From the NCBI GenBank assembly GCA_026874595.1, contig CM049311.1, positions 67,212,453 through 67,276,452 of the forward strand: DNA of 64,000 nucleotides, in the 5' to 3' direction. Positions 22,926 through 35,349 of the stretch are shown one piece after another. Position 1 is the stretch's first letter; every line of letters starts with the position of its first letter. This DNA is from Sipunculus nudus (lineage: Eukaryota > Annelida > Sipuncula > Golfingiida > Sipunculidae). A program made the position numbers and the translations under genes. The notes under the pieces are model-generated. The model was given only the letters and a program-made list of their open reading frames with translations, was not told the DNA's origin and ran no database searches.

Positions 22926-24179
22926 ACACTGCCCAGTCAAGGCATGTTTGGAAAATATTTGTATTGATTGTAAATTAAAAAAAATAATATTTACAATATA
23001 TTACCTAGATTTTTATGTTTTAATCAAACAGGTAAATCCATTCGCATCAAAAACTTAGACCCAGTGAATTTACATGGATCTGAGAGGACCTGATGCTGAG
23101 TTCCCAATCTGACTGTATGCCTTGATGACAAAGAAGATCAAGACATTAGGGCTCCATTTCATGGGCCCCAGCTTTGGATTGTGTGCAGGGCGGGGCTGAT
23201 AACATGTATACTAGAATGTGTGGAATAAAAATCAGGGGGGGGGGGGGGTAGGCTTGGTGTTGAAAAAAAATCTTTCAAATACACTGATATTTATGAAAAA
23301 AAACTTTTTCAGGTGGTGTACAAAATTGTACCATGAAAACATGAATGTGAAAAAATGTGTTCCTTGTAGACTTTAGAGTGTTAACTCTGACCAATTATTT
23401 TGACACCACTATGCAAATGTTCCTTTATTAGGTATTCAGTTATTTAGTGATACAGAAAAGATGATGCATCAACAATATTTTATAATATCCGCAATAAACA
23501 GAGTATAGCTGGGAAAAATATTATTGTATCAATTTTATATTGGTAAATTTAAGAATTTTATGTTCATTAAGTGGTTAACAAAGATTAACATTGAAACAAT
23601 ATTAATGGAAAATCCTATTATAAAATATTAATTCAAATATACAATATTTGAATAAGGTAAAGGTGTAAAGGTTACTGCACTAAAGGCATCTCTACAGAAA
23701 TTTGTACATACATACATTAATATCCATTTGAGTACATTCTTTACCTGTAACTTTCGTCCCATAGTGGTTATTATCATATTGTCAGCTTATCCTTTACTTG
23801 TATTTTACATAACTGGTTGTTATTTATTACTGAATACTGATTACTGAATATTGAATTCATGTATACAAATAGGTCTTTTCAGAACAGCAACTAATTTATT
23901 TTTTTAATAAATGTTAAACTGCAATAAATATTATACCAGTATATACACTTTGAGTCTTTGTATTATTAATATTGTTTGCAGATGAATATACATGTCACCT
24001 CAGAGGTTAGGCCTATATATTTTTTCAAAACTCTCAATTTGATTCAAAATATGAAAAATATAAAATTTGATGTAAAAGAGCCAGAAGTGAAGAACAGTGG
24101 GAGGGAGTGGTGTTGCAAGGCTCTAAAAAAGGTGTGTGAGTGGATACTTTTAAGGCCCCCACAGGCATGGGGTCGTACA

Positions 24180-24203
24180 ACCCCCCCCCCCCCCTCATCA
24201 TGT

Positions 24204-24248
<45 letters not shown>

Positions 24249-24580
24249 ATGTTGACGCCCTTCTCTCAGGTTAACTTTCACTCTTTCAGTCTTCAGTTTG
24301 TGCATAAATATACACTATGCATTTATTATATGAAAAATATAAATATAAATATACTACAATATATATATTACAATTGTATTGTATAATATATATATTTTAA
24401 ATATACATGTTTTAAATGCATATATTATGGTTTATTAAATATGGATATCTAAAAGATAATACATGTATTATATTCCACTTAAATGCATTTGCATAATACA
24501 CACCAATATTTATATATATATATATTTTAAAAAATATATATATATATATATATATATGATAATAAACATTCAATATCATA
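24180..24580. repeat. C run and (AT)n low-complexity tracts
   Basis: A 14-C run at 24181-24194 precedes (AT)n at 24217-24246. Further TA-rich tracts lie at 24360-24400 and 24508-24557. Tyr/Ile-rich frames here are artefacts. Confidence 0.8.
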
Positions 24581-25734
24581 TAAATATATTTCTTAGATAT
24601 TATAAATAAACATATCAGTAATATTATAAAATATAATAAATTTATCAATGTATATGCAGTAATTATATAAATATTTAAATAATGATATATGTCTATAAAT
24701 ATGTTTATTTTTATGGATCATATTATTAATTGTATATAATTGCTTATACCCATAGAATTCATTTTTATAACTTTTATTTTAATTGGCTTTAAACATTTCC
24801 TAATAGTTAATTTCATACACAATAATAATAATTATAATTATCTATTACTGTTCATAATAAAATATAGATTATTATTGTTATTATTATTGTAATTATTATT
24901 AATAATATTATTTTTATTATTATTACCAGTATCAACCATATATATAGTCTATGACTGAGTACGGTATAGGCCTAGGACTACGCTATACGCATAATGGCTG
25001 AATTAGCTTGCTCCAAAATCCAAGGATTAAGCATTTTTGTCTAAACAAATCTGTATAGTTTTACCAATCCTTCAAAATACATTCTGAATCTCTGAAACCA
25101 ATAATTATATAAAGTATAATTTTCCATGAATCAATTATCAAGCATGATAAAATCATATGACTTGTTCAAGCCTATAAAAAGTATAAGCTAAATAGCCTTA
25201 ATATAAGTTATGGGCTATACTGTATACACACCATCTATGGCAACGTCACCTCAGTGAGACCGGGATCAAGCCACATAAAGCATAACCAGGAAAACGTATT
25301 GATAATTTGTATCTAAAAGTTTTAATATAACCGTTCTATTTATGTGGTAGCACGCTGAAACGTAAGGAATCGCTGTGTTCTGTGAAAAGCTGACACACAA
25401 CACGTGAAGCGAGGTCCGCATGGCGTATGTTGTCATGACGTTTCTTGTCCTAACCCCCCCAACCGCGTGGCGGCGCTAGTGTCTCAAAATTCAATATGGC
25501 GCATGCGGAGTTAACCCTTTCGTCATCTAAGCTCTCTGGACGCCATGAACCACGGATATATTTGAGATATGTCAACCAGGCCGTAATAATATTTATATTT
25601 TGAGTGGGTAAGGTACAAAAAATTACGCTTTTGCCTCTTTATGCCATTGGTGTAAATATTATTTTGCAAGTTTGTCTTATGTAGAGATAAACGCCAAAAA
25701 ACAGGTGGACAGGGGTGCTGGAACGGATTATAGT

Positions 25735-26215
25735 CATGATCAATAAAACTTTGATGTCGCAGGACACGAAGTTAAATCACAGCTGAGAAACTAACACCTT
25801 GCTGTAAACTGAGTAAAAAAAATATTGGGGAAATTAGTACACCATTTTTTTTAAATTATAAAGTAGTCATGATAAACTTGTCACTAGCGCATTGATGGTT
25901 TATTTAGAACAGAGTTTTATCACAATATACAGCCACAGTATAGGGGGGATTTACCTGTTAATTTATCGAACTAAACCATTCCGATCGGGTCTGTCTCTCT
26001 GGCTGTATGTAACTCTGTATGTATGTATATATGTCCAGACCTGTAATTCAAAAACTAAAAAACTATATACATGTGCACTAGTTGTCTACGATCTCTTTGT
26101 ATTCCCTAAAGATGATCCATATCCGGAACCAACATTCTTGAAATTGCCACAATAAATAATATTAAACACTATTCCCAAAAGAGCAAAGAGGGGCTAGAGT
26201 GTGCAGTGTCTGTCT
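25735..26215. other. No recognised gene
   Basis: Flank between the inverted-repeat element and the CRE minisatellite. An 87-codon frame (25892-26155) contains a TATG/GTATGTAT low-complexity patch and has no splice support. Confidence 0.3.
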
Positions 26216-26222
26216 TATTCTA

Positions 26223-26755
26223 GTTTATGACGTCACTACTATTGTTATCTGTAGGTTCTGGTTTATGACGTCACTACTATTGTATTCTGTATGTTCTGGT
26301 TTATGTCGTCACTACTATTGTAATCTGTATATTCTGGTTTATGTCGTCGCTACTATTGTAATCGGTATATTATGGTTTATGACGTCACAACTATTGTATT
26401 CTGTATGTTCTGGTTTATGTCGTTACTATTATTGTATTCTGTAAGTTCTGGTTTATGTCGTCACTACTATTGTTATCTGTATATTCTGGTTTATGACGTC
26501 ACTACTATTGTATTCTGTATGTTCTGGTTTATGTCGTCACTACTATTGTAATCGTTATATTCTGGTTTATGTCGTCGCTACTATTGTAATCTGTATATTA
26601 TGGTTTATGACGTCACAACTATTGTATTCTGTATGTTCTGGTTTATGTCGTTACTATTATTGTATTCTGTATGTTCTGGTTTATGTCGTCACTACTATTG
26701 TAATCTGTATATTCTGGTTTATGTCGTCACTGCTATTGTAATCTGTATGTCCTTG
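26223..26755. repeat. 38-bp minisatellite with TGACGTCA core and 228-bp higher order
   Basis: About 14 units of GTTTATG(A/T)CGTCACTACT... ATTGTATTCTGTATGTTCTG, 38 bp each. Five units keep the perfect CRE palindrome TGACGTCA; others read TGTCGTCA, TGTCGTCG or TGTCGTTA. A variant unit (GACGTCACAACTATTG) occurs at 26381 and 26609, 228 bp apart, so six-unit blocks were duplicated. The repetitive Cys/Tyr/Val frames come from the repeat. Confidence 0.9.
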
Positions 26756-26759
26756 ATAA

Positions 26760-27735
26760 AAAGAGAGAAAAATATAGTTTTGCTGTTAGAAAATTATTAA
26801 CGATGAATAACAAAAGCCTCGGATGCAATATTTTTCAACAATTTTATTGTGATAAATATTTGTGTATATTTCGTTATTAAATGTATTTGTGTGTACTACA
26901 TATCTTACACATCATAAAGTAACGTGCACAGTTGGTTTTGTTTCTGTTGGGGTCGAATTTTTTCGCAGATATCCGCTAGTACATTTAGGATTGATTGTAT
27001 CGCTACTCAGAACCTTAACCTCTAGACTTAAGACCGCTGCATAATCAGCCTCTTAACTTAATATCCATATGGGTACGATTGTCTTGATTGTATGAGTGAT
27101 CTGAGTCATCAGAGACGAGAGCTCTAAGTGGCCGAACGATCGATCCACTGAAACTGAAAGCATACCATGTAGAAGTGATCGGCGAAGGAACATCAAAGTA
27201 GTGTAAAACCCGCGGGTGAAGTGTATATAATTCTCGTAACTTTAGGGATATTGTGAGTTCACTTTTATACGAGTGAGGGATGCAACTGCTGGCATTTAGT
27301 TCCATCGACTACAGGGGTGGATGGGAATTTTCTAGTTAGTTTAGGATGTATGTTGGGAAATTTCGGTGTTTTCTTTCAGACCTTCCCATTTGAATCTTAC
27401 TGTGTATTAGTGATGCTTATTTTCCTTGACTGCAATGCTTTCAGTGCTTGAATATTTTTGAATATTATACTATATTTCTGAAGCTTCGGTAACAGTACTT
27501 TTACCAGTGCAGGAGGTAACAAGTTTTTGCCGACGTTGGTTTGTCAGTAACTTCAAGAAAAGATTCTAAAGATTTTTAAAGAGGGTTAGGGTAACACTCA
27601 AGGAATCAACCATTAAATAAGTAGGTCATCGGTAGCACCATAATATGTTTTGATTTAGAAAGGTCTTTACCAATGTAAGATAATAAAATTAAATGGTCCC
27701 AGCCTAGGGCTAAGCGAAGTTTCTACTGTGCTAAA
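26760..27735. other. No recognised gene
   Basis: An 86-codon ATG-started minus frame (27045-27305) has mixed composition but no supporting signals. Confidence 0.3.
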
Positions 27736-27739
27736 TGTG

Positions 27740-27893
27740 CAGTGGTGTGACTAACTTGAGGTGTGATTAACTTGAGGTGTGAATATTTGAGGTGTGACTA
27801 ACTTGAGGTGTGACTAACTTGAGGTGTCACTTACTTCAGGTGTGACTAACTTCAGGTTTGACTAACTTCAGGTGCGATTAACTTGGGCCGCCT
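27740..27893. repeat. 16-bp minisatellite with AGGTGTGA word
   Basis: About nine units of ACTTGAGGTGTGACTA with small variations. Five units contain the exact T-box half-site word AGGTGTGA in one orientation. Confidence 0.9.
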
Positions 27894-27895
27894 TT

Positions 27896-28685
27896 TCCAG
27901 TGACCCTCTCTTTGGATTTCTTAGATCTCTGTAACATGCGAGTAATTACAAATGCCTAGAGGCACAAATAGTTCCCCGTCATGTGCTTAACTAATAAAGT
28001 GTGGCAACAGTGATGCCCAAATATCCCTAAACCTTGATAAGAACCCATTTAAGATTTTTAAAACTTGTAAAATACAAAATGGATTTTAAAGAAGTAAATG
28101 CATGAATAGCTATTCAGTCATCCTGGTGACCCTGTTATAACTGGGAGCAATGGGGATGCATTTTGTAAACTAGACAGATTTGAACAAGAGATACCGAGGG
28201 ACAGGTTTTAAAAAATAGATAGTTATCATGGTTGTGTCCAAGAAATATGCCTGCAAAATTACATACTAACAGCTCCTGCTGTCGCTGGGATATTTGGTAC
28301 TAGATTTAATAGATCATGTATGCAAACAGTTGAAATCGTAAAATTTTGTGACTGGTAGCATTTGTGTTTGCATGAAAAAGACATTTTGAAAATAAATCCT
28401 TTTTGTCACGCACATTTATTTTCGATTGTTGAAGATAAAGCTAAAACTCACTGATGGAGGACTCGAATCCGGACTTGAATTCGAGTCATTTTTTTCAGGA
28501 CTCGGAGGTAAGGACTCGGGAATTTAGTCCGAGTCCAACTCGAGTCCAGTTGAAGGAAACCTTTATCACACAGCAAAGACATTTATATACATGGACCAAC
28601 TATTAAAAGGTTATTTTAAAAAAATGTTTGTTCAGCAAACTTTAGCTCAGTATCTGTAGCTAAATGTATTTAAACATTCAAGTAA
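27896..28685. other. No recognised gene; GACTCGGA-rich patches
   Basis: Degenerate GGACTCG(A/G) words (28460-28550) resume after the short element at 28970-29040, suggesting the element inserted into an older low-complexity region. Confidence 0.35.
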
Positions 28686-28687
28686 AA

Positions 28688-28865
28688 CAGGGGCGGATCC
28701 AGGATTTTGGAAAAGGGAGGGTCCAACCCAGGAGGACAAATGAAAACCCTAAAAAAAAGGTCCTCAGGTCTGAAAAAGGGGGGGTCCAGGCGGCAAAATT
28801 TTGTCTGAAGCCCTTAAAAAAAGTTGTTTCTGATGAAAAAGGGGGGGGGTCCTGATCCGCTTCTG
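28688..28865 (+). mobile_element. GGGGCGGATCC short element, copy 2
   Basis: Starts CAGGGGCGGATCCAGG and ends GATCCGCTTCTG, with the family landmarks GTCCAACCCAGGAGGACAAA and GCCCTTAAAAAAAG between. TAAAA lies on both sides (left TAAAAC, right TAAAAA), a possible short target duplication. The terminal matches form weak inverted repeats (CAGGGGCGGATC against CAGAAGCGGATC). Confidence 0.85.
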
Positions 28866-31800
28866 TAAAAAATATATCTAAACTAAAATAATAATAAATG
28901 GAAAATTCCATTTTACATCTGGTTATTTTCCTTTTAACTTTCTTTTAACTAGGAGATTTTCATGAACTCGGACTTGGACTCGGGGTCCAGATGACTCGGA
29001 TCCGAAGAAGGGATCTTGGACTCGAACCTCAAGGACTCGGACAATCATTTCATCTCACAGATAATAAGCTCCCAGAGGTAGTGCCACCTTCAGGCAAAAC
29101 CACATAGCAGTAAAATGATTAAATATGTCTAAAAATTTGGTAATGTTTGGACAAGTGGTTCATGAAATAAAAGGTAAAAAATGAAAAAGTAAGTATGAAG
29201 GTAAATATGAAACATGTAAAGTCAGAAGGTCCCGCGATCAGCAAAATTCGAACTTCTGTGGAAACATCAGTCTTAAATTATTTCTATTCAACGTATACAT
29301 TGAATTCCCCAAGCTACAAAGTATGAAGGCTAAAGTATTATTATTTTCTGACTTATCTCATGAAAAGTCTCAGAGACCACTTGAGAGTCGCTAAACAAGG
29401 GTGGCGCTTCCTGCAGAGTATAATCACATGTGCTACTTATGACTGTAAACATTCATGAATAATACAGCAGTGGTTTAGAGAAATTTGGTATAAAAAAGCG
29501 ACAAGACGGAACGACTTACGGAAAGACGTGGACCATATTAGAAGTCATCAATTCTTCGGCGGGGGACTAATAAGTATATAAACATAAAGAACTGATCATA
29601 ATGGGTAATCCGAAATCGTAGGATTAGGGTTAAATTGATTTCAATTTACCCCCGGTTACTTAAGGCGGGTAAAGAGAAGGAGAGAAAGCATTTTTTTTTT
29701 TTTTTTTTTTTTTTTAAATCTCACATAAATTTGCAAAATCAATTAATTTTAAAGCACATTCCTACACATTACAGATAAACCAAATCAAAGTCAATAAAGA
29801 AATAATGGATATGAAGCAGATTTTATGATTTCAAAAAAAAAATGATGAATGAACTTAGAAAATCTGTGTAGAAATTTAAAAGCCCACACTTAGTCCTATA
29901 ACATAAAATCGAAACCGGTCGAGAAATAAAGGGGAAGATTTTTTTGTGAATAGTGGATGGACGCCGTAGGACCATAGCTTAAGCTCATCGGGCCTTGGGA
30001 AAAAATGAAAAAATCAGAAAAAAATGGTTCGAATTACGGATTTTTCATTTTAAGACACTGACAGGTCTCTATTCACACATGGAAATTAATGCGTGTCTTC
30101 TGTCGGAGGAGTCGGTATGTTTCATTCATCAAATGGGTAGACACTATACGTTTAACAAATAGGCTAAATTGGTACCTAAAAAAACTGAGCGTTTAACCGA
30201 ACGTAATGTTAACGATTTTCTAGGATGCACTCCCCCGACCGAGCTGGCTTCATCGAAAAACTGTTCCGTCATATTAGCTACAGCTATTTTATTCTTTCTT
30301 CATTTGAGAGTGCTTTTTCATGGCCGACAATTCGGGCATTCTCTAAACAGTGAGATGCTCCCTGGAACAATAACTTGTTTTGATGCTAACAGTTCCATGT
30401 TACGCGTGTTCCTTGCCAGGGGAAACTTTACTCTGTCTTAGCACTGTGTATGGAAGGAAAGTGCCCGTTTCTCTCGGCTTTATTTACATTTAATATAATT
30501 AAGAAATTGGCCAATCGGAGAGCCGCATAACAGCGGATGCGCGTCTGTCACATTGCCCCCTGGGAGAGATACGGGTGATTATTGAAGAGGTATAGTCTGA
30601 CGGTCCTGTTCCCAAGGTGACTGTCAGGTATAGCTTTTGACGTAAGAAATCTCTGGCTATTCTACAGCAATCCAATAAAAAATTCATCACTACACTTGCT
30701 CTTTAAACAGGTCACCAGACAGTCGTAACGTTATTTAACCTTGATGAAACGTTGAAACAAGTACATTGGTGTCACAGTTTGCAAAGGTCTATTTTATAGT
30801 GACTGGCGGATTTCCTTAAGTCGGACGTCCGTTACGAGGCCATTATGACAGGTTTAGCCTTTTAGTTGTAATTTTTATCCAGTTGGAGAAACGACCGTGA
30901 ATAGTCCTGTTTTCGAAAATAAGCACCCAGTTGCACGTCATTTGCGAAGGACGTTTAGAAACCATGATCTTATTTGTGGAAATCATTACTAAATTTAAAA
31001 ACTAAATTGATGTTGACGTGCGGAGGTAGAATCGGATCTGTAGCAATCACGTGATATCAGAAGGCATTTAGGACATGGGTATCAATAATGCCGCAGAAAA
31101 TGGAAGATATTGGGGTGATAGGCTTTCCTTTTCTAAGTTTTCCGGGTCTTCTGGTAATTGTTTAGTCTACCTTCCAGGTCATAAATGACCTGCTCATAAA
31201 CGATGCCGACCAGGAGGTTGTTCGATGAGGGATAATACTCGGGGTATTCGAGAGGGGTCGGTGGGTGATTAAATTCTTAAGACTGTACAGAACTATATAA
31301 ATTAAAGGTGACATATATAGAAAGCAAACTTAGAAAGCAGATGAAAGCCAAGGAATATTTTCGCTTTAAGGTTTCACAATTACATATTTGTGTGTAAGGC
31401 CAATAGTTTATTTTTTATGCATTTTACATAATCATCAAAAACGATTATGTCAGCACACTCAACGAAGTCTAATTATACCGATACAATGTTCTGATTCTGT
31501 CAGAGATATGAGAAAAACGGGGCACAAACATCAAAGAGCATTTAAACTTTAACTGGTGCAACGAACAAGTGACAACAAGCCTAAGATTGTTTGCAACCCA
31601 CAAGTGTAAAATTCGATTATTCTGCTCATTAATGTAACAATATACCCTGTTTTTTCTGTTTGTGATCGAAGCAAACGTTTAGAAAAAAATGAACTGTACA
31701 AACCCAGTTTTACATTTGCACATTTTCATTTACAACTGCACAAATAGGTGTCAATTGCATGTTAATATATACCCGGATTTTCCTGGCAGAGATAAGATAA

Positions 31801-31955
31801 AGACCTGATGAACACTTCAGGTCATCCCTCTTGTATCTTCTGTATTTTATTGTATATAGAGCTGAGAGGAAGCGGTTGTACTGAAAACATGACATACGCC
31901 GCGATAATCATTCTCTTTTTTAAAAGCAAAAGTGAGAGAAGAGACCAGTTACTAG
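28866..31955. other. No recognised gene; minor repeats
   Basis: Includes a diverged GTAATCNGAAATCG block at about 29602-29665, a poly-T run at 29691-29715 and a short module (about 29953-29998, GGACGCCGTAGGACCATAGC then CTCATCGGGCC) common in bivalve sequence. The 90-codon frame at 30169-30441 lacks an ATG and splice support. Confidence 0.35.
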
Positions 31956-31959
31956 AGAG

Positions 31960-32300
31960 ACATCTCACTCCTAGAATCTTGGGGCAGAGTTTTTCTCATA
32001 TCGTCTTGACCTATTCGATCGTCTCGAGCCAGCAGAACATTTCTATCCAGAGCCTCAGTGTGGTCTGAGCAAGGACGAATTCAACAGAAGATAACATATG
32101 TCAATGTACGTTGCATTCATTGACGTTATTCCCAGGCGTTCAAAGATGCCGGTTGGACCATCCATTTGAAGAAGGCAAACGTCCTGGAGAAAGACCACCA
32201 GCCCTCTCCATTGATGACTATGAACTTCGGCTTGTCCACCTACCTCGGCTCAACGATTACCAACAACGGAGACAATATTGGAAAGATATTTTCTATGGAA
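31960..32300 (+). mobile_element. Decayed LINE reverse-transcriptase fragment
   Basis: Frames piece together parts of a non-LTR reverse transcriptase. HFYPEPQCGLSKDE (about 32036-32077) matches the PESQCGFRK motif of the fingers region. Then, after a deletion, TIHLKKANVLEKDHQ (from about 32154) matches the LKKTNVLGQ motif, and SIDDYEL followed in another frame by YLGSTITNN (about 32238-32265) matches the thumb-proximal motif of this LINE group. The catalytic palm motifs between are missing, and at least one frameshift is present. It is dead and probably old. Confidence 0.6.
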
Positions 32301-32399
32301 AGCTATCTTCTTGGGGGAGAACTACCGGCTGCTCACAGCTGGGGGTAGAGAGATATCTGTTAAGGCACTGGGGATTGTTATCGCATCCTTTGAGCAGTT

Positions 32400-34125
32400 T
32401 TCTGACTGCACGAGATACAGACCAATACTTACAGACCGCTCAAGATAGGACGATGAAAGCGACAACAGACAAACGATCACTTTAGAGACTAAACACAGAT
32501 CACGTTTTCACCTTTGTGATAGTGCTTGTCATTTTCCGGATTGGTCTTTTTAGCCAAAACCGACAGTGCTCCATCCAAGTAAGAAACTAGGCGAACTATT
32601 GAATGAATCCTCCAGTTCAGTCTTGACTGACGGTGCCTACTTCTGATAGAACCTATCTGAGCTTCATCAGTGTCTTAAATAATAACCGGGATTTGACCAA
32701 TCAAATATAAGTTGAAATTTGGTCAAGCATATCCTAAGACAAACCTACGAAATACAACACGATCAGGAAAATCGCTCCACGACTTTCAACAGTTCTAATA
32801 ATAAACACCCAAGACTGCATAAAGAATTAAGGTTGCTCTTAATCCACGAGCCTCTTACGATTAATATAATAATGCCGGGGGGGGGGGATGTGATAAATCG
32901 AGAAATGAAGAGTGTGGGTATTGAAGGGGGTCGGGGGGATGAGACTCGCTCTTCAACATGTTATGAAAACCTTCTTCCAGACACCGCAAGGTGTGGGTAA
33001 GGCCAGTTCTTCTCATTCATCTCTAATTTATTATTCAGAACCTTTTTGGATTTAAATTTATCTAATAAGCTCCAGGAAGGACAGAAACCAAAACGTTCAG
33101 TTTTCACCTTTTTTATCGGCGTGGTCAAAGTGATTCAACACTGAATTTCAAGAAACTGCGAACGCATGGTATATCTGTTGTAACTGAATACATCTATTTT
33201 CATTTTCTTCAGCCGCTATACAAGAGCATTGTAAAATGCGGCGGATGACCGCTGCCGTAGTTGCGTAGATGGCCATACATTTCATCTAAAATCTTCATTC
33301 ATTTTAAATTTCTGTTCGATTGTAGTCTTATAATCATTCGTGTATTACAGTTATCTTTGTAATGAACGTGTAATGAAGAAAGATGAAGCACTCGTTATGC
33401 TGAACAGCCATTGACTGTAAGCTGGTCTTCTTAATGAGTTATTATCAAGCAAAAGCACGTTTACTGAGAAATGATAAAGTACAATTAATGACCATGTATT
33501 CTCAACACTAAAACAAGATTTACATGGAACCAATCTGCAAAATAAGTCGAAAATTAACAACAGATTTATTTTAGCGTAACTAATCTAAAACAGATTAAAT
33601 ATGAAACCACCGTGAAATTAATTACAAATTGAGATATGAACAAGGTTTTATAAATTATTCACTTATTAAAGGCGGCGGTCGCATTTGTTTTGTGGAAAGA
33701 AATGCTGAATCATGATTGTATATAATGTAAAACGTTAAATAAAACCTTTTTTCCTGAAACGTCCTTAAGCGATATGTTTTACTGGTGCCCTTAATTGTGA
33801 TTATCTTTCACATTCTTTCACATTTCGGCGTTTTATTATTTATTTAATGTTTTATTGTGCCATATTGAGCACATCTCTCATATTGCGGCTATCTTCAGTT
33901 TTGTATAATCAATTTGCATAGATATCATCATCGAGTTGCGTAGATTTAACATCACACCGTCCATTTAATACGCTGCATTCGTTCTGTAATTATGTCCCCC
34001 CCCCCCCCTCCTTTCCCTTCCATGGGAGACATGTTGTTTTAAGTCTGTCGTCCTCGTCTATAGGATATCTTGTGCACAGATATCTACCAACATCTCGTAA
34101 GATGACATCTCGTAACTTTCATTTT
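32400..34125. other. No recognised gene
   Basis: Unique AT-rich DNA with a G run at 32877-32887 and a C run at 33998-34008. No exon recognised. Confidence 0.3.
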
Positions 34126-34129
34126 CAAG

Positions 34130-34630
34130 GTCAAACCTGCCAACTGTAAAATTTTGGTGAACCCCATAACTTTTGAATTATTTCACATTTTGTCATCAAA
34201 TATGGTACAAGACGTTTCAACGAAGTTCTAAAAATGGTGACCCTGTCAAGGAACTTAAACGTCAAATCAGCCGAATTATTGTTATTGTCTTGTGAGCAGA
34301 ATAACTTATGAAGTATTGCGCTATTCTACCCAGATTCAACACACAAGTTGTTTCCACTGAGTTCTCAGAATAGTAAAGGTACGGGTGACCTTGACCTTGA
34401 TCTTCTAGGATTGTTGTGACCTCTTTAACTTTGGATATACTGAAGATTTTTTCTGCAAATTTGACACACCAGTTCTTTATGCTTCGATCTCGCAGGAGTT
34501 CGAAAACCAGTGACCTTGATCTTGATATAAAAGGTCAAATTTTCTTACATCTAGACTCGTTTATTGAGATGGTGTATATTTTTGCTCCTTTTGTTTTGGA
34601 ACCGCCATAGGGGGAGACATATATCTGTTT
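34130..34630 (+). repeat. Diverged molluscan repeat array with TGACCTTGA cores
   Basis: Two to three diverged units each carry a CATAACTTTTGAATT-like segment, an AATTTGACACACCAG/AGATTCAACACACAAG-like segment and a GTGACCTTGACCTTGATCTT core. The block ends with GGGGGAGACATAT, a frequent terminus of this repeat class in bivalves (recalled, not searched). Confidence 0.55.
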
Positions 34631-34795
34631 TTGCGCTGCAAAAATAAAGCCATTCTAGTTTCTTCCAAGTAACCGATGCTGCCCATAGCACGGTTTGCTA
34701 GGTGTCGCCACCTAGCGCGTTGCACATGACAAAGAATGTATGGAGCAATGAGAGCAGACTCCTGTTTAAAAATTATATTTAAAGTGGAACCTGTT

Positions 34796-34996
34796 CAGAA
34801 GCATATCGGCGGGGAAAGGGGGGGGGGGGATTGAGTGCAACGTTTTTTCAAGGGTTTCATACCAAATTTTGCGGCGTGGACCGCCCCCCTGTTTTAAGGA
34901 CCTCGGGACCTTTTCCCGTCGTGGTAATAGTCCTCATGGGTTAGACCCCCCCCCCCCCCCACCCCCGCCCTTATCGAAATCCTGGATCCGCCCCTG
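34796..34996 (-). mobile_element. GGGGCGGATCC short element, copy 4 (inverted)
   Basis: Reverse-oriented family member ending CCTGGATCCGCCCCTG, with long G and C runs inside and the AAGGGTTT landmark. The opposite end is CAGAAGC, with a degenerate GGATC. Confidence 0.8.
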
Positions 34997-35279
34997 CTGT
35001 CTCAGTAGGCACATCCATAATGTGGGCACCTCTATATAATGGGCAGTTTTTAGCAATCCCGATTATTCTCCTCCTTATTATTTGTGTTGTATAAGAATAG
35101 TCGGCCAGAGAGCCGTACTTTAGTTATATAATTTACCGCGAGGTGGAAGTACCTGCTCTAAGCTTTGAGACACAGCAAAGTATGATTTAACCATTACATC
35201 GACTGGGCCAGTATAAGTGGCCAGGTATAACGCCCGATTAAACCCTTCCTCCCTCTCACTCTTCCACTCCCTCCCCCTC

Positions 35280-35280
<1 letters not shown>

Positions 35281-35320
<40 letters not shown>

Positions 35321-35346
35321 CTCTCTCTCTCTATCTCTCTCGATAT
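35281..35346. repeat. (CT)n microsatellite
   Basis: About 65 bp of CT repeats with a few interruptions. Confidence 0.95.
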
Positions 35347-35349
35347 CTC

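Larger units (their letters stand above)
21653..25734 (+). mobile_element. 4.1-kb inverted-repeat element with promoter-like arms
   Basis: The outer ends match as inverted repeats: ACTATAGTCCGTTCC at 21653 against ACTATAATCCGTTCC read inward from 25734, then CTGTCCACCTGTTTTTT on both sides. Further in, both arms share AAAGCGTAATT, GAGAGCTTAGATGACGA, CTAGCGCC(A/G)CCACGCGG and TTGGGGGGG, where homology stops (22190 and about 25452). The left arm has about 260 extra bp. The arms are CpG-rich with YY1-like ATGGCG words. Inside are a short first coding exon (22220), a decayed exon series, and AT-rich tandem repeats. No target duplication could be defined. It may be a DNA transposon of unfamiliar type or an inverted promoter duplication. 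Confidence 0.6.

Noticed and set aside
26199-26741. Overlapping Cys/Tyr/Val repetitive frames
   Set aside because: They are the translation of the 38-bp minisatellite; the period of 38 makes all frames cycle.
26223-26755. CRISPR array
   Set aside because: The 38-bp units are contiguous without unique spacers, and the genome is eukaryotic.
30169-30441. 90-codon plus-strand frame
   Set aside because: It has no ATG at its start, no splice sites, and no recognisable composition or family.
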